A DNA stretch of 26,542 nt from contig CAZGVW010000239.1 in assembly GCA_964529265.1 (NCBI GenBank), positions 1-26,542 on the forward strand. Direction: 5' to 3'. Position 1 is the first letter of the stretch. The number at the start of each line of letters is the position of its first letter. Source of the stretch: CAZGVW01 sp964529265. Its GTDB lineage: Bacteria > Planctomycetota > Phycisphaerae > Phycisphaerales > UBA1924. The position numbers and the translations under genes are program-made. Below, one piece after another: positions 14,903 to 22,696 of the stretch. Below the pieces are notes generated by a model. The model saw nothing but the letters and a program-made list of their open reading frames with translations, was not told the origin of the DNA and searched no databases.

Positions 14903-15727
14903 ATGAAGAAACCAGGTTTATTTCGTCGAGCATGGATACCGGCCGCGGTCGCCCTGCTGGGGGTCACGGTCACGCTTAACGCCCAGGCCACCAGCACGCA
15001 GAAGCCGAAGCCGTTCGAGCCCCAGGTCGGACAGGCTGGCAAGGACGTCGTGTGGGTGCCCACGCCGCAGGCCCTGGTCGACAAGATGCTCGACATGGCG
15101 AAGGTGACGCCGCAGGACTACGTCATCGATCTCGGATCCGGCGACGGCCGCACCGTGATCACGGCTGCCAAGCGTGGTGCCCGCGCGCTCGGCATCGAAT
15201 ACAACCCCGACATGGTCGCGCTGTCGCGCAAGAACGCCGCGGCCGCGGACGTTACGGAGCGTGCGACCTTCCAGCAGGCGGACATCTTCCAGACCGACTT
15301 CTCCAAGGCCACGGTGCTCACGCTCTTCCTGCTGCCGGATCTCAACCTCAAGCTGCGGCCGACGATCCTGGACATGCCGGCGGGCACGCGCGTCGTGTCC
15401 AACTCGTTCACGATGGACGACTGGGAGCCGGATCAGACCGGCGAGGTCACCGAGGACTGCACGAGCTGGTGCCGCGCGCTCATGTGGATCGTCCCGGCGA
15501 AGGTCGAAGGCACGTGGACGACGGCCGGCGGCCCGCTCACGCTCACGCAGAAGTTCCAGATGGTGACCGGCACGCTGGGCAAGCAGCCGATCACTGACGG
15601 GCGCCTGCGCGGCGACGAGATCGCCTTCACGGTCGGCGCAGCGAAGTACACCGGCAAGGTGTCGGGCGCCAAGATCGCAGGCACCATCAGCGGCGGACCG
15701 GGCGGAAGCTGGTCGGCGACGCGGTAA
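14903..15727 (+). CDS. Exported class I SAM methyltransferase-like protein with C-terminal beta domain
   Basis: 274 residues from ATG 14903, with GGAG 8 bases before. Residues 1-29 (MKKPGLFRRAWIPAAVALLG... ending NAQA) look like a cleavable signal peptide. The class I methyltransferase core spans about 50-185: motif I VIDLGSGDGRTVI (74-86), acidic E99 of motif II (GIEYNPDMV), D127 of motif III (QQADIF), then LFLLPDLNLKLRP and GTRVVSNSFTMDDW. From about 200 to the end a separate beta-rich region follows (GTWTTAGGPLTLTQKFQMVTGTL, repeated G-x-I/L-x-G strands). The SAM-binding motif is intact, yet SAM is not expected outside the cytoplasm, so either the leader is a membrane anchor with the domain inside, or the protein no longer methylates. 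It is monocistronic, ending at a strong terminator. Confidence 0.9.
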   Translation: MKKPGLFRRAWIPAAVALLGVTVTLNAQATSTQKPKPFEPQVGQAGKDVVWVPTPQALVDKMLDMAKVTPQDYVIDLGSGDGRTVITAAKRGARALGIEYNPDMVALSRKNAAAADVTERATFQQADIFQTDFSKATVLTLFLLPDLNLKLRPTILDMPAGTRVVSNSFTMDDWEPDQTGEVTEDCTSWCRALMWIVPAKVEGTWTTAGGPLTLTQKFQMVTGTLGKQPITDGRLRGDEIAFTVGAAKYTGKVSGAKIAGTISGGPGGSWSATR

Positions 15728-15734
15728 GAAGAAC

Positions 15735-15766
15735 CCTGTCAGGGCAAAGCCCGTTGCCCTGACAGG
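15735..15766. terminator. Bidirectional intrinsic terminator between convergent genes
   Basis: CCTGTCAGGGCAA (15735-15747) and TTGCCCTGACAGG (15754-15766) form a perfect 13-bp stem with a 6-nt loop. It starts 7 bp after the methyltransferase-like stop and ends 3 bp before the stop of the convergent glycosyltransferase fusion. The rightward side continues ATTTC; the leftward side reads GTTCTTCTTA, moderately T-rich. Confidence 0.75.
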
Positions 15767-15769
15767 ATT

Positions 15770-18055
15770 TCACCTTCCCCCCACCCGCAGCTTCCCTCCC
15801 TCGATTCGCACGGGTCCGAGCGTCACGCGCGCCTTCACGTGTTCCGGATCGATCAGCGGCGAAGAGATGCCGCCGAGGAGCGGCAGCAGGCCCGCGCCCG
15901 GCACGCGCCATCCCGCCACACGGAACTCCTCCACGTCGAACATCAGGTTCTCGGATCGCGGCTTCCACGGGTCCGCTCCTGACCAGAGGCGGATGACGCC
16001 CTGCACCGCGGGTTCTCCGGACCACTCCGCACGAATCACGCCGTCGTCGAAGGTGACGCGCAGCCGGCGGAGGTCGTCGGTCCGCTGCCGGAGCGCGTCG
16101 TTGACGGCGGCCTCGTCGAGCTCGACCCGTTCCACGACCGCCTCGCTCGCATGCGCCAGCTCGAGCTCGCCGGATTCCAGCTGGACGAGATCCACGACGA
16201 GCTCCCGGACGGTCAGATCGAGCGCCGTCACGGGGATGCCGGGCTTGCCGGATCGGAAGTCGCCGATCTCCGCGTGGGCGACCCGCAGGGTGACGTCGTC
16301 GAGCTGACCGCGCCGCAAGCGATCGGGCGCCGCGGCGATCTCGATCGAGAGGGATCGCGCGTTGCGCACGAAATGCGCGAGCCAGGCGCGCAGCCCGCGC
16401 TCGAGGCTGGCACGAAGCGCCCCGTCGCCGGCCGCGCGCGTCGCGGTCTCGTTGCGCTCCAGCACCTCCGTGACGTCGGGCACGCTGAGCGGCGTCATCG
16501 CAAGGTCAGGCTGGAGTCTCGCCACCGTCAGAATCGGCGTCCCGCTGACCTCGACCCGATGAATGACATCGTCGTACGGATACTCGTCGCGTCGCAGACG
16601 ATAGGCGCCGACGAAGTACTTCGCGTGATCGGTCGAATCGACGATCAGCAGCCGCTGCCGCTCGGCGAACGGCAGTGCCTGCACGTTGCCCGTCGCGGCC
16701 GCGTCGGCGACGAACACGGGAATCAGCATGTCGCGATCCCGCCGGAGCAGCGCTTCGAAACCGGCGCGATACGACAAGCCCCAGTAATCCAGCTCGTACC
16801 GGAACCGTGCGCCAGGAACGCCTCCGGCGAGCCCGTTGAAGTACACGTGCGCGTGCGGATGCGCCAGCGCCATGAAGCGAACGACGCCCGCGACGTCGAT
16901 CGCAACCAGGCCGGCCGCAACCGCCGCCGCGATCCGCACGGGCCATGCGTTCCAGCCGCGGCGGATGGCGCCTGCCGCGGCGACCGCGCCCTGCATCGCG
17001 ATCAACAGCAGCGCGGGATACACGAAGAACAGCTGCCGCCACCCGTCGTAGAGCACCGACCCCAGCGCGATGACACTGAGCACCGGCACGAACGCCCAGC
17101 ACAGCACGAGCAACGGGAACACGCCGGCGTGCGGCGCCGGCTCGGGCCACTCGCGCAGGAATCGCCGAACCGTCGCGGGCACCCCGAGCAGGAATGCGCC
17201 GAGATACGCGATCGGCGTCGTGATGGCGATCCAGACCGGCGTGTAGTGCCACGGCAGCGACGTTGCCGGTATCAGGTCGCCGCGGTACAACACACTCTGA
17301 TCCCACGGGAACCGGCTCATCGTCTGCAGCGCCGTCCAGAAGCTGACGAGCGGATCGCGCCAGAGCGTGGGCCAGAGCGCCCACGTGCAGATCGCCGTGG
17401 CGGCCAGATACACGCCGAGATGCGCCAGTCTGGTTCTGCGCTCGCGGCCGTCAGTGGAGCGCAGCACGCAGTACGCGACGCCGGTAACGGTGAGCGCGGG
17501 AACCAGGATGCCGGGGATGCGAATCGCGATCAGCCAGCCCGAGGCGATCGCATGCAGGAGCGTCGCGGCCGTTCGCGGACGCTGGATCGCCCGCACCAGC
17601 GTCCATGCCGACACGATGAACGCCGACAGGAATGGCAGGTCCTTCGAGTTGTAGAACGCGTGCCCGAAGATGGCGGGCGAGATCACCAGGGCGGCGCAGG
17701 TGCCGAGCGCGGCGATGCGGCTGCCGAACCCGATCAGGCCGAGCAGATACAGGAAGACGAGCCCGACGCCGAACGCCAGGACGTTGACCAGATGCCGGAC
17801 CGCAAAGATCTCCGGACCGTCGCGCGCCCCCGACAGCCGCTCCGCCGCCAGCAGCACGAGCTCGTGCGCCGCGCCGTAGACGCGATCGGGGTGATTGAAC
17901 AGCGCGTCATCGCCTTGGACGACGTAGCGGCTGACGATGCGCGCGTAGGCGCGCTGGATGGGCTCGTCCCAGGGCACGCCGAAATCGCGGTGCAGCGCAA
18001 AGCCGGTCGCGAAGACGGCTGCGAAGAACACCAGCGCGGCGGCATGTCGTGTCAT
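15770..18055 (-). CDS. GT-C (PMT_2/ArnT-like) glycosyltransferase fused to a DUF2993/LmeA-like domain
   Basis: 761 residues from ATG 18055, overlapping the kinase stop as ATGA. Residues 1-395 form a multi-pass GT-C glycosyltransferase: D30-E31 in the first outer loop (VPWDEPIQRAYAR), the expected catalytic acidic pair; NSKDLPFLSAF at 136-146; then LPWHYTPVWIAITTP and VLYDGWRQLFFVYP, features I recall from family 39-type lipid-linked sugar transferases. Residues 396-520 are the usual soluble tail (FNGLAGGVPGARFRYELDYW, GLSYR). From about 545 the chain changes: RSLSIEIAAAPDRLRRGQLDDVTLRVAHAEIGDF, VESGELEL-type strands, LDEAAVNDALR, and a closing VRIEGGKLRVGG. This order matches DUF2993, the LmeA family that binds phosphatidylinositol in mycobacteria. 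The frame is unbroken across the junction. It is probably a periplasmic-face glycosyltransferase using a polyprenyl-phosphate sugar; the acceptor is unknown. Confidence 0.88.
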   Translation of the reverse strand: MTRHAAALVFFAAVFATGFALHRDFGVPWDEPIQRAYARIVSRYVVQGDDALFNHPDRVYGAAHELVLLAAERLSGARDGPEIFAVRHLVNVLAFGVGLVFLYLLGLIGFGSRIAALGTCAALVISPAIFGHAFYNSKDLPFLSAFIVSAWTLVRAIQRPRTAATLLHAIASGWLIAIRIPGILVPALTVTGVAYCVLRSTDGRERRTRLAHLGVYLAATAICTWALWPTLWRDPLVSFWTALQTMSRFPWDQSVLYRGDLIPATSLPWHYTPVWIAITTPIAYLGAFLLGVPATVRRFLREWPEPAPHAGVFPLLVLCWAFVPVLSVIALGSVLYDGWRQLFFVYPALLLIAMQGAVAAAGAIRRGWNAWPVRIAAAVAAGLVAIDVAGVVRFMALAHPHAHVYFNGLAGGVPGARFRYELDYWGLSYRAGFEALLRRDRDMLIPVFVADAAATGNVQALPFAERQRLLIVDSTDHAKYFVGAYRLRRDEYPYDDVIHRVEVSGTPILTVARLQPDLAMTPLSVPDVTEVLERNETATRAAGDGALRASLERGLRAWLAHFVRNARSLSIEIAAAPDRLRRGQLDDVTLRVAHAEIGDFRSGKPGIPVTALDLTVRELVVDLVQLESGELELAHASEAVVERVELDEAAVNDALRQRTDDLRRLRVTFDDGVIRAEWSGEPAVQGVIRLWSGADPWKPRSENLMFDVEEFRVAGWRVPGAGLLPLLGGISSPLIDPEHVKARVTLGPVRIEGGKLRVGGR

Positions 18056-19629
18056 CGGCGGCTCAGCACGTCGGCTTCGAAGCGTGCGTACTCCGCGCGG
18101 AGAGCGGCATAGATGCGCACCGCATCGCCGTCCGGCTGGATGCGCGATGCCGCGATTGGTTCCGCGAGGCCGGCGACGATGTCAGACCACGGCCGTGTGG
18201 AGCCGCGCGCGGCCTCATCCGCATGCCAGGCGCGCAGCGCCGCGCCGAGGCAGGCGGCGTTGCCGACCTGAAACTGGAACACGTCGGCGCCGAAGACATC
18301 TGCCATCACGCGCAGGATGGCGCGGTTCGCCGACGCACCGCCGGTGGCGTGAATCGTGCGGACGTCGATCCCCATCCAGCGCGAGTGATTGGCCAGCGCC
18401 ATCATTTGCGCCTCGACCAGCGCGCGCACGTTCGCGTGCGGCGCGCCCGCATCGAGATTCCGTCGATGCACGGCTGGGGCGTTGACGGTCGGTGTGATTT
18501 CCGGCTCGAACCACGGGAGCATGAGCGCGCCGTCCTGTCCGGGACTCGTCGTCTCCAGCGCGCGCGAGAAGCCGCGCCAGTCGAGTCCGTGGGCGTCCCG
18601 GATGCGCTCGCGCGCCAGCGATCCGTTGCGGAGGCAGGTGAGCCCCATGTACTCGCCTGTCGGTGCGCCGAAGACATGTCCGGCGCCGCCTGGATCGACA
18701 TGCGGCGTGTGCATCAACCCGAAGATCGTGTCGCTCGTGCCAAGCGAGACGGCGACCTGTCCTTCCTCGACGATGCCAGTGCCGGCGAGGCTGCTCGGGT
18801 TGTCGCCGGTCCAGACGACGAGCGCGGCTGGCGGAAGCCGATGGCGTGTCTGCCAGTACGGGCTCAGCGTGCCGATGACAGTCGTCGCGGGCGCGATCGG
18901 CGGCAGCTTCGGTTCCAAGTCGGGTGCCGTGGCGTCGAGCGCCTCACGCGACCAGCAGCGCGTGTGCAGATCCATCAGGTTCATGCCCGACGCGTCGCCC
19001 GGGTCGAGCGGCGCGTGCCGGCCCGCGAGCAGCGACGCCATGAAGGAACTGACCAGATCGATGCGCGTCGTGGCCGCGTACGCGTCCGGGTGCTGCTTGG
19101 CGACGCGCCGAATCTGTGGGCCGGTGAAACGCGCGAACGCGCGCGAACCGGTGATCCCGGCCAGCCGCGCGGCGCCGCCCACCGCTGCGGCGATCTCCGC
19201 GCATTCGGCAGACGTCGAGGCATCCATCCAGATCGGCGCGGTCTCGCGCGTGAAGATGCGGCGGAGCTGATCGGCGAGCGGCCGCGCCGGATCCAGATTC
19301 GCCAGGCATGCGGTCGACGACTGATTGAGGTACACGCTGCCGTGCTGCTGCGCCGACCCGGCGATCGCCGTGAGCCGGGTCGGATCGAGGCCGCTCGTGG
19401 CGAGGTCGGCAAGCACCGCATCGAGCGCCTCCGCCCACATGAGCGGCGGCGAAACGGCGACGAGCGGATCGGCCGACGGCAGCACGCCATGCCGCGTGCG
19501 GTAGCCCGGAAGATCGCGATCGAACTCGAGGCTGCGCTCCCACACGACCTCGCGCCGGCCGCCGTCGATCGCGATCGCCATCGCCGTGAGGCTCTGCGTG
19601 CTGCAGTCGAGGCCGAGATACAGACGCAT
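18052..19629 (-). CDS. xylB: FGGY-family carbohydrate kinase, XYLB-type xylulokinase
   Basis: 525 residues from ATG 19629. FGGY kinases phosphorylate sugars with ATP; the two lobes are complete. N-terminal phosphate loop LGLDCSTQSLTAMAI with D8; SAQQHGSVYL; substrate-site DASGMNLMDL with the likely catalytic D212; VVWTGDNPSSLAG; ATP-site VAVSLGTSDTIFG; and the C-terminal GGASANRAILRVMADVFG. The DxSGMNL, TGDNPSSLAG and NGSLARERIRD segments, and the length, resemble the animal/plant XYLB branch (human about 536 residues) more than E. coli XylB (484). D-xylulose is the likely substrate but other pentuloses are possible. It starts 4 bp after the Gfo/Idh stop and overlaps the glycosyltransferase fusion by 4 bp, so the three are almost surely one operon. 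No xylose isomerase gene is present here. Confidence 0.9.
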   Translation of the reverse strand: MRLYLGLDCSTQSLTAMAIAIDGGRREVVWERSLEFDRDLPGYRTRHGVLPSADPLVAVSPPLMWAEALDAVLADLATSGLDPTRLTAIAGSAQQHGSVYLNQSSTACLANLDPARPLADQLRRIFTRETAPIWMDASTSAECAEIAAAVGGAARLAGITGSRAFARFTGPQIRRVAKQHPDAYAATTRIDLVSSFMASLLAGRHAPLDPGDASGMNLMDLHTRCWSREALDATAPDLEPKLPPIAPATTVIGTLSPYWQTRHRLPPAALVVWTGDNPSSLAGTGIVEEGQVAVSLGTSDTIFGLMHTPHVDPGGAGHVFGAPTGEYMGLTCLRNGSLARERIRDAHGLDWRGFSRALETTSPGQDGALMLPWFEPEITPTVNAPAVHRRNLDAGAPHANVRALVEAQMMALANHSRWMGIDVRTIHATGGASANRAILRVMADVFGADVFQFQVGNAACLGAALRAWHADEAARGSTRPWSDIVAGLAEPIAASRIQPDGDAVRIYAALRAEYARFEADVLSRR

Positions 19630-19633
19630 CGCG

Positions 19634-20638
19634 TCAGACGGCTTCCCACTGCCCTGTCCCGGCCGACCGGAACACGGCTTCGATGAGGCGCATGTTCTGC
19701 AGGGTCATTTCGAGCGGATAGGCGACCGCCGCCTCGCCGCGCACCGCGCGCGCGAACAGATCGCCCTGGATCGTGTACTGGTCGCACGTGTCGAGCGCGA
19801 TCGTCTCCACCCCTCCTCCGAACACATCGCGCCCGTCGTCCACGAAGATGCGGCACGGGCGATCCGGCGGCGCGTTGAACGGGATCTCGACCTCGAGCCG
19901 GCCGCGGGTGCCGAACACCTGGACGCGCTGGTACGGCACCGTGCGCGTGCCGCACGTGCCGATCGCATGACCCGACGGGTACTCGAGCGCCATCGACGTC
20001 AGCGTATCGACGCCCGACTCCGGATCGCGCGCGATCAGCCCCAGCACGCGCCGCGGCTCTTCCCCGAAGATGAAGCGCGAGGTGACGAGCAAATAGCAGC
20101 CGATGTCCAGGAGCGCGCCGCCGCCGTAGCTCGCGATGTTGCGGATGTTGGCGGCGTCGTCGTTGTAATAGCTGAAATAGCCCATGTAGGAATGCACGCG
20201 GCCGAGCCGCCCGCTGCGCGCGATCTCGCGCGCGCGGAGCCACTGCGGATGCGTCCACACCATGAACGCTTCCTGAATCGTGACGCCCGTGCGATCGCGG
20301 ACGCCTAGCAACTGCTCCGCCTCGCTCGACGAGAGGCCGATCGGCTTCTCGCAGAGCACGTGCTTGCCGCGCTCTGCCGCGGCGATCGTCCAGGGCACGT
20401 GCAGGTGATTGGGCAGCGGGTTGTAAATCGCGTCGATGGCGGGATCGTCGAGCAGCGCCTCGTAGGATCCGTACGCTTTCGGCAGCCCGAGTTGCGCGGC
20501 CGCCGCGCGCGCCCGATCCGCGTCGCGCGACGCGATCGCGACCACCTCCGTGTGCTGCCCGCGCTGCATCGCCGGAATGACCTTCTCGGTCGCGATTGTC
20601 GCGACGCCCAGAACGCCCCAGCGAAGCTTGGACGCCAT
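19634..20638 (-). CDS. Gfo/Idh/MocA family sugar dehydrogenase (D-xylose dehydrogenase-like)
   Basis: 334 residues from the ATG at 20638 (MASKLRWGVLG); a start seven codons earlier is possible but adds nothing recognisable. The Rossmann NAD(P) site is at the N-terminus (WGVLGVATIATEKVIPAM), followed by VVAIASRD, IYNPLPNHLH and the catalytic-lysine motif HVLCEKPI (K98). QEAFMVWTHPQW and GGGALLDIGCY match the C-terminal substrate domain, where the Asp/His-type residues usually sit. The pattern is that of NADP-dependent D-xylose 1-dehydrogenases and related oxidoreductases of the family. Oxidation of an aldose or a pseudo-sugar feeding the adjacent kinase is a reasonable guess. The 143-bp gap to the sugar-binding protein upstream contains heptamer repeats. 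Confidence 0.9.
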   Translation of the reverse strand: MASKLRWGVLGVATIATEKVIPAMQRGQHTEVVAIASRDADRARAAAAQLGLPKAYGSYEALLDDPAIDAIYNPLPNHLHVPWTIAAAERGKHVLCEKPIGLSSSEAEQLLGVRDRTGVTIQEAFMVWTHPQWLRAREIARSGRLGRVHSYMGYFSYYNDDAANIRNIASYGGGALLDIGCYLLVTSRFIFGEEPRRVLGLIARDPESGVDTLTSMALEYPSGHAIGTCGTRTVPYQRVQVFGTRGRLEVEIPFNAPPDRPCRIFVDDGRDVFGGGVETIALDTCDQYTIQGDLFARAVRGEAAVAYPLEMTLQNMRLIEAVFRSAGTGQWEAV

Positions 20639-20664
20639 CGACCGCGATTCTAGTCGCACCCCCC

Positions 20665-20738
20665 CGATTGTCGATTCCCGATTGCCGATTGGTTTCCGGT
20701 TGCCAATTGCCGATTGCCGATTGCCGATTGGCTTCCGA
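20665..20738. repeat. Heptamer tandem repeats (CGATTGC/TTGCCGA unit)
   Basis: Four units in register at 20665-20692 (CGATTGT, CGATTCC, CGATTGC, CGATTGG), then a break (TTTCCGG), then TTGCCAA and three perfect TTGCCGA units at 20700-20727, ending in TTGGCTTCCGA. The tails GATTGGTTTCCGG (20687-20699) and GATTGGCTTCCGA (20726-20738) show that a larger block was also duplicated. It lies between the sugar-binding protein and the dehydrogenase. It looks like a slippage-prone array; function unknown. Confidence 0.75.
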
Positions 20739-20781
20739 CCGTGCTCAGGCCACCCCGAGCGTCGTCGAGGAGTGTCGAGCC

Positions 20782-21726
20782 TTATCGGCCCTCAGCCATG
20801 CGGGTCCACGATGCCAGGTACTGGTCGAGGTTCTCGGCCGTGACCACGTCCACGCCGGAGTCGATGATCGGGTTCGACGGAGGCTTGCCGTTGACGATGT
20901 CGTGCAGCAGGCGGACCGATTCGCTGCCCCAGCCGAAGTACTTCTGCCCGATGAGCACCTGCGCCTTGCCGGCCCTGATCAGATCCGGCGCAGGCGGGTT
21001 GGTGTCGAAGGAAATGACCTTCGTGGTCGGCGGCACGGGCGCCAGCGCGTTCTGCGTGAACACCGGCCAGCCGCCCACCGAGATCCACGCGCCGAGATCC
21101 GGATAGCGCAGCGTGCCGATGGCGATCGTCTCGGTCGTGCGTACGCTGTCTTCCTTGATGTCGAACGTCTCGACGATCTGGATGCCGGGATGCTTCGCGA
21201 GCTCGTCGCGCACGCCGTCGAGCCGGCGGGCGAGGTTGTTGGCGCCAAGGCTTGTGATCAGCCCCACGGTGCCCCTGCCGTTCAGCAGCCGCGCCGCCTC
21301 GCGGCCCATGATCTGCCCTGACTCGTAGTCGTCCACGCCGTAGAACGCGATCCGCTTCGATTTCGGCGCGTCGGAATCCCACGTCACGACCGGGATGCCC
21401 ATGTCGATGGCGCGGTCGATCGTGCTCGTGAGGAATTCCGCGTTCAGCACGGAGATCGCGATGCCGTCGAACCGCTGCGAGATGAACGACTCAAGCACTT
21501 CCTTCTGCTTGAGCTCGTCGGCGCGATCGGGCCCGTGGTAGACGACCTCGACGTTGCCGAGCTCGGCGGCCTTCCGCTGCGCGCCCTTGTTCGCGTAGTC
21601 GAACACCGGAATGTCCAGCGCCTTCGGGATCAGCGCGAAACGGAGCTTGCGCTCACCCGGCGGCTCGCTGCTGCACGCCCACGTGCCGACGGCCACGACA
21701 ATCCCGGCGAGAATCAGTCGCTTCAT
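20782..21726 (-). CDS. Periplasmic sugar-binding protein (RbsB-like), probable lipoprotein
   Basis: 314 residues from ATG 21726 with a clear ribosome site (GGGAGA, 5 bases before). MKRLILAGIVVAVGTWAC is a lipoprotein-type leader with Cys18, though T-W-A-C is a loose lipobox. The mature part is a type I periplasmic-binding fold of the ribose/galactose group: LRFALIPKALDIPVFDYANKGAQ, FISQRFDGIAISVLNA, GIPVVTWDSDAP, YGVDDYESGQIMGREAA, KVISFDTNPPAPDLI and GQKYFGWGSESVRLL. It should bind a monosaccharide or similar ligand for an ABC importer. No permease or ATPase gene is next to it; it is the first gene of its strand group. It shares orientation with the dehydrogenase and kinase but is separated by 143 bp of repeat-bearing DNA, so separate transcription is possible. 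Confidence 0.9.
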   Translation of the reverse strand: MKRLILAGIVVAVGTWACSSEPPGERKLRFALIPKALDIPVFDYANKGAQRKAAELGNVEVVYHGPDRADELKQKEVLESFISQRFDGIAISVLNAEFLTSTIDRAIDMGIPVVTWDSDAPKSKRIAFYGVDDYESGQIMGREAARLLNGRGTVGLITSLGANNLARRLDGVRDELAKHPGIQIVETFDIKEDSVRTTETIAIGTLRYPDLGAWISVGGWPVFTQNALAPVPPTTKVISFDTNPPAPDLIRAGKAQVLIGQKYFGWGSESVRLLHDIVNGKPPSNPIIDSGVDVVTAENLDQYLASWTRMAEGR

Positions 21727-21920
21727 GATCGTCTCCCAGACGAACCAGTGTCGGATCCAGGCTGCCTGCCGCATTCAATCATGGAACCGGGCGCCCGGCG
21801 ACACCGCGGTCGACGTTCCACCGCGTCGATCGAGCGGCCGTCCCGGGAATAAGCGCCCGCCGCGGGGCGCGGGGGAGGCATTCACGCCACGAGTGCCCGA
21901 GCCGCGCGCGGCGCCGAGCC

Positions 21921-21952
21921 TTGCGGGCTGTGTAAAGACAGCGTATATTTAC
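21921..21952 (+). promoter_or_regulatory. Promoter and operator-like inverted repeat of the toxin-antitoxin operon
   Basis: TTGCGG (21921-21926), a 17-nt spacer and TATATT (21944-21949, 5 of 6). The -10 ends 6 nt before the antitoxin ATG. GTAAA (21932-21936) and TTTAC (21948-21952) form an inverted repeat with an 11-nt gap spanning the -10, a good place for the antitoxin to autorepress. The remainder of the upstream gap (21727-21920) has only GC-rich palindromes (21787-21798 and 21853-21870). Confidence 0.55.
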
Positions 21953-21955
21953 GAG

Positions 21956-22243
21956 ATGGCATCGCGGCTCGTGAACGTCCGTCTGGATGAGGAGCGCCTG
22001 CGGAAGGCCCGCCGGCTCCGCCAGCGCGGGGTCACGCTCTCGGAGCTCGTGCGGGAGGCGATCGATGCGCGCTTCGACGACCTGACGGCCGTCACGACGG
22101 CGGGCGGCGGACGCGCCATTGTTGCGCGGCTGCTCGAAGAACACCCCGATCCACCGGATCTCCCGCCTCGCCCGTACGACGTGCACGATCCTCGTGAGGC
22201 GCGCGCCGCGATCCGGCGGGCGTTGCGCCGTCGCGGCCGATGA
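21956..22243 (+). CDS. Ribbon-helix-helix (CopG/VapB-like) antitoxin
   Basis: 95 residues from ATG 21956. The N-terminus MASRLVNVRLDEERLRKARRLRQRGVTLSELVREAIDARF has the beta strand plus two helices of a ribbon-helix-helix DNA-binding protein. The C-terminal half is Pro/Arg-rich (EEHPDPPDLPPRPYDVHDPREAR) and likely disordered until it wraps the toxin. The stop overlaps the toxin start by 4 bp (ATGA). It should neutralise the PIN toxin and repress the operon. No Shine-Dalgarno sequence is seen. Confidence 0.85.
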   Translation: MASRLVNVRLDEERLRKARRLRQRGVTLSELVREAIDARFDDLTAVTTAGGGRAIVARLLEEHPDPPDLPPRPYDVHDPREARAAIRRALRRRGR

Positions 22244-22653
22244 TCCTGGTGGACACCGGCCCGCTCGTCGCGATCTGCGATCCGCGGGACGCCCACCATG
22301 CGACGGCGGTTCACGACCTGGATCGACTGCTGCCCTCGGGCCTCGCCGTGTGCGAAGCGGCGCTCGTCGAAGCGGTCTTTCACCTGTCCGCGGTGTCGCA
22401 GCGCCGCAGGCTCCAGCAACTCCTCGAGGAGGTCGACGCCGCGTCACTGCCTCCACGGCCTGATGCCGGGTACTGGGGCGACGTGTTCGACTGGCTCGCG
22501 AAATACGCGGACCATGAACCCGACTGGACGGACGGCTGTCTCGCCGTCCTGTCGGGCCGCGATGCAGACCTGCGGCTCTGGACGTATGACGCCGAGTTCC
22601 GCACAATCTGGCGGCGTCCGGATGGATCGGCCATCCCGTTGGTGAAGCGGTGA
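22240..22653 (+). CDS. PIN-domain toxin (VapC-like ribonuclease)
   Basis: 137 residues. PIN ribonucleases use three or four acidic residues to hold Mg2+, and these are present in order: D5 (ILVDTGPL), E39 or E44 (VCEAALVEAVF), D98 (DWTDGCLAVLS, with D95 just before) and D117 (WTYDAEF). The fold order and size fit VapC-type toxins, which cut tRNA or rRNA. It is co-translated with the antitoxin. No other mobile or phage gene is near. The 43-bp gap to the convergent gene at 22697 shows no clear terminator. Confidence 0.88.
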   Translation: MILVDTGPLVAICDPRDAHHATAVHDLDRLLPSGLAVCEAALVEAVFHLSAVSQRRRLQQLLEEVDAASLPPRPDAGYWGDVFDWLAKYADHEPDWTDGCLAVLSGRDADLRLWTYDAEFRTIWRRPDGSAIPLVKR

Positions 22654-22696
22654 TCACGCGCACCCGCACACCTCACGCCGCGCACTCTCCGTCGTG

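Noticed and set aside
20753..20770. CCCCGA...TCGAGG inverted repeat resembling widespread intergenic CCCCGAGCG-type repeats
   Set aside because: Only one copy with one mismatched pair; not enough to call a repeat family or a terminator.
21787..21798. 12-bp perfect palindrome CCGGGCGCCCGG upstream of the antitoxin
   Set aside because: All G/C and far from the promoter; likely by chance in GC-rich DNA.
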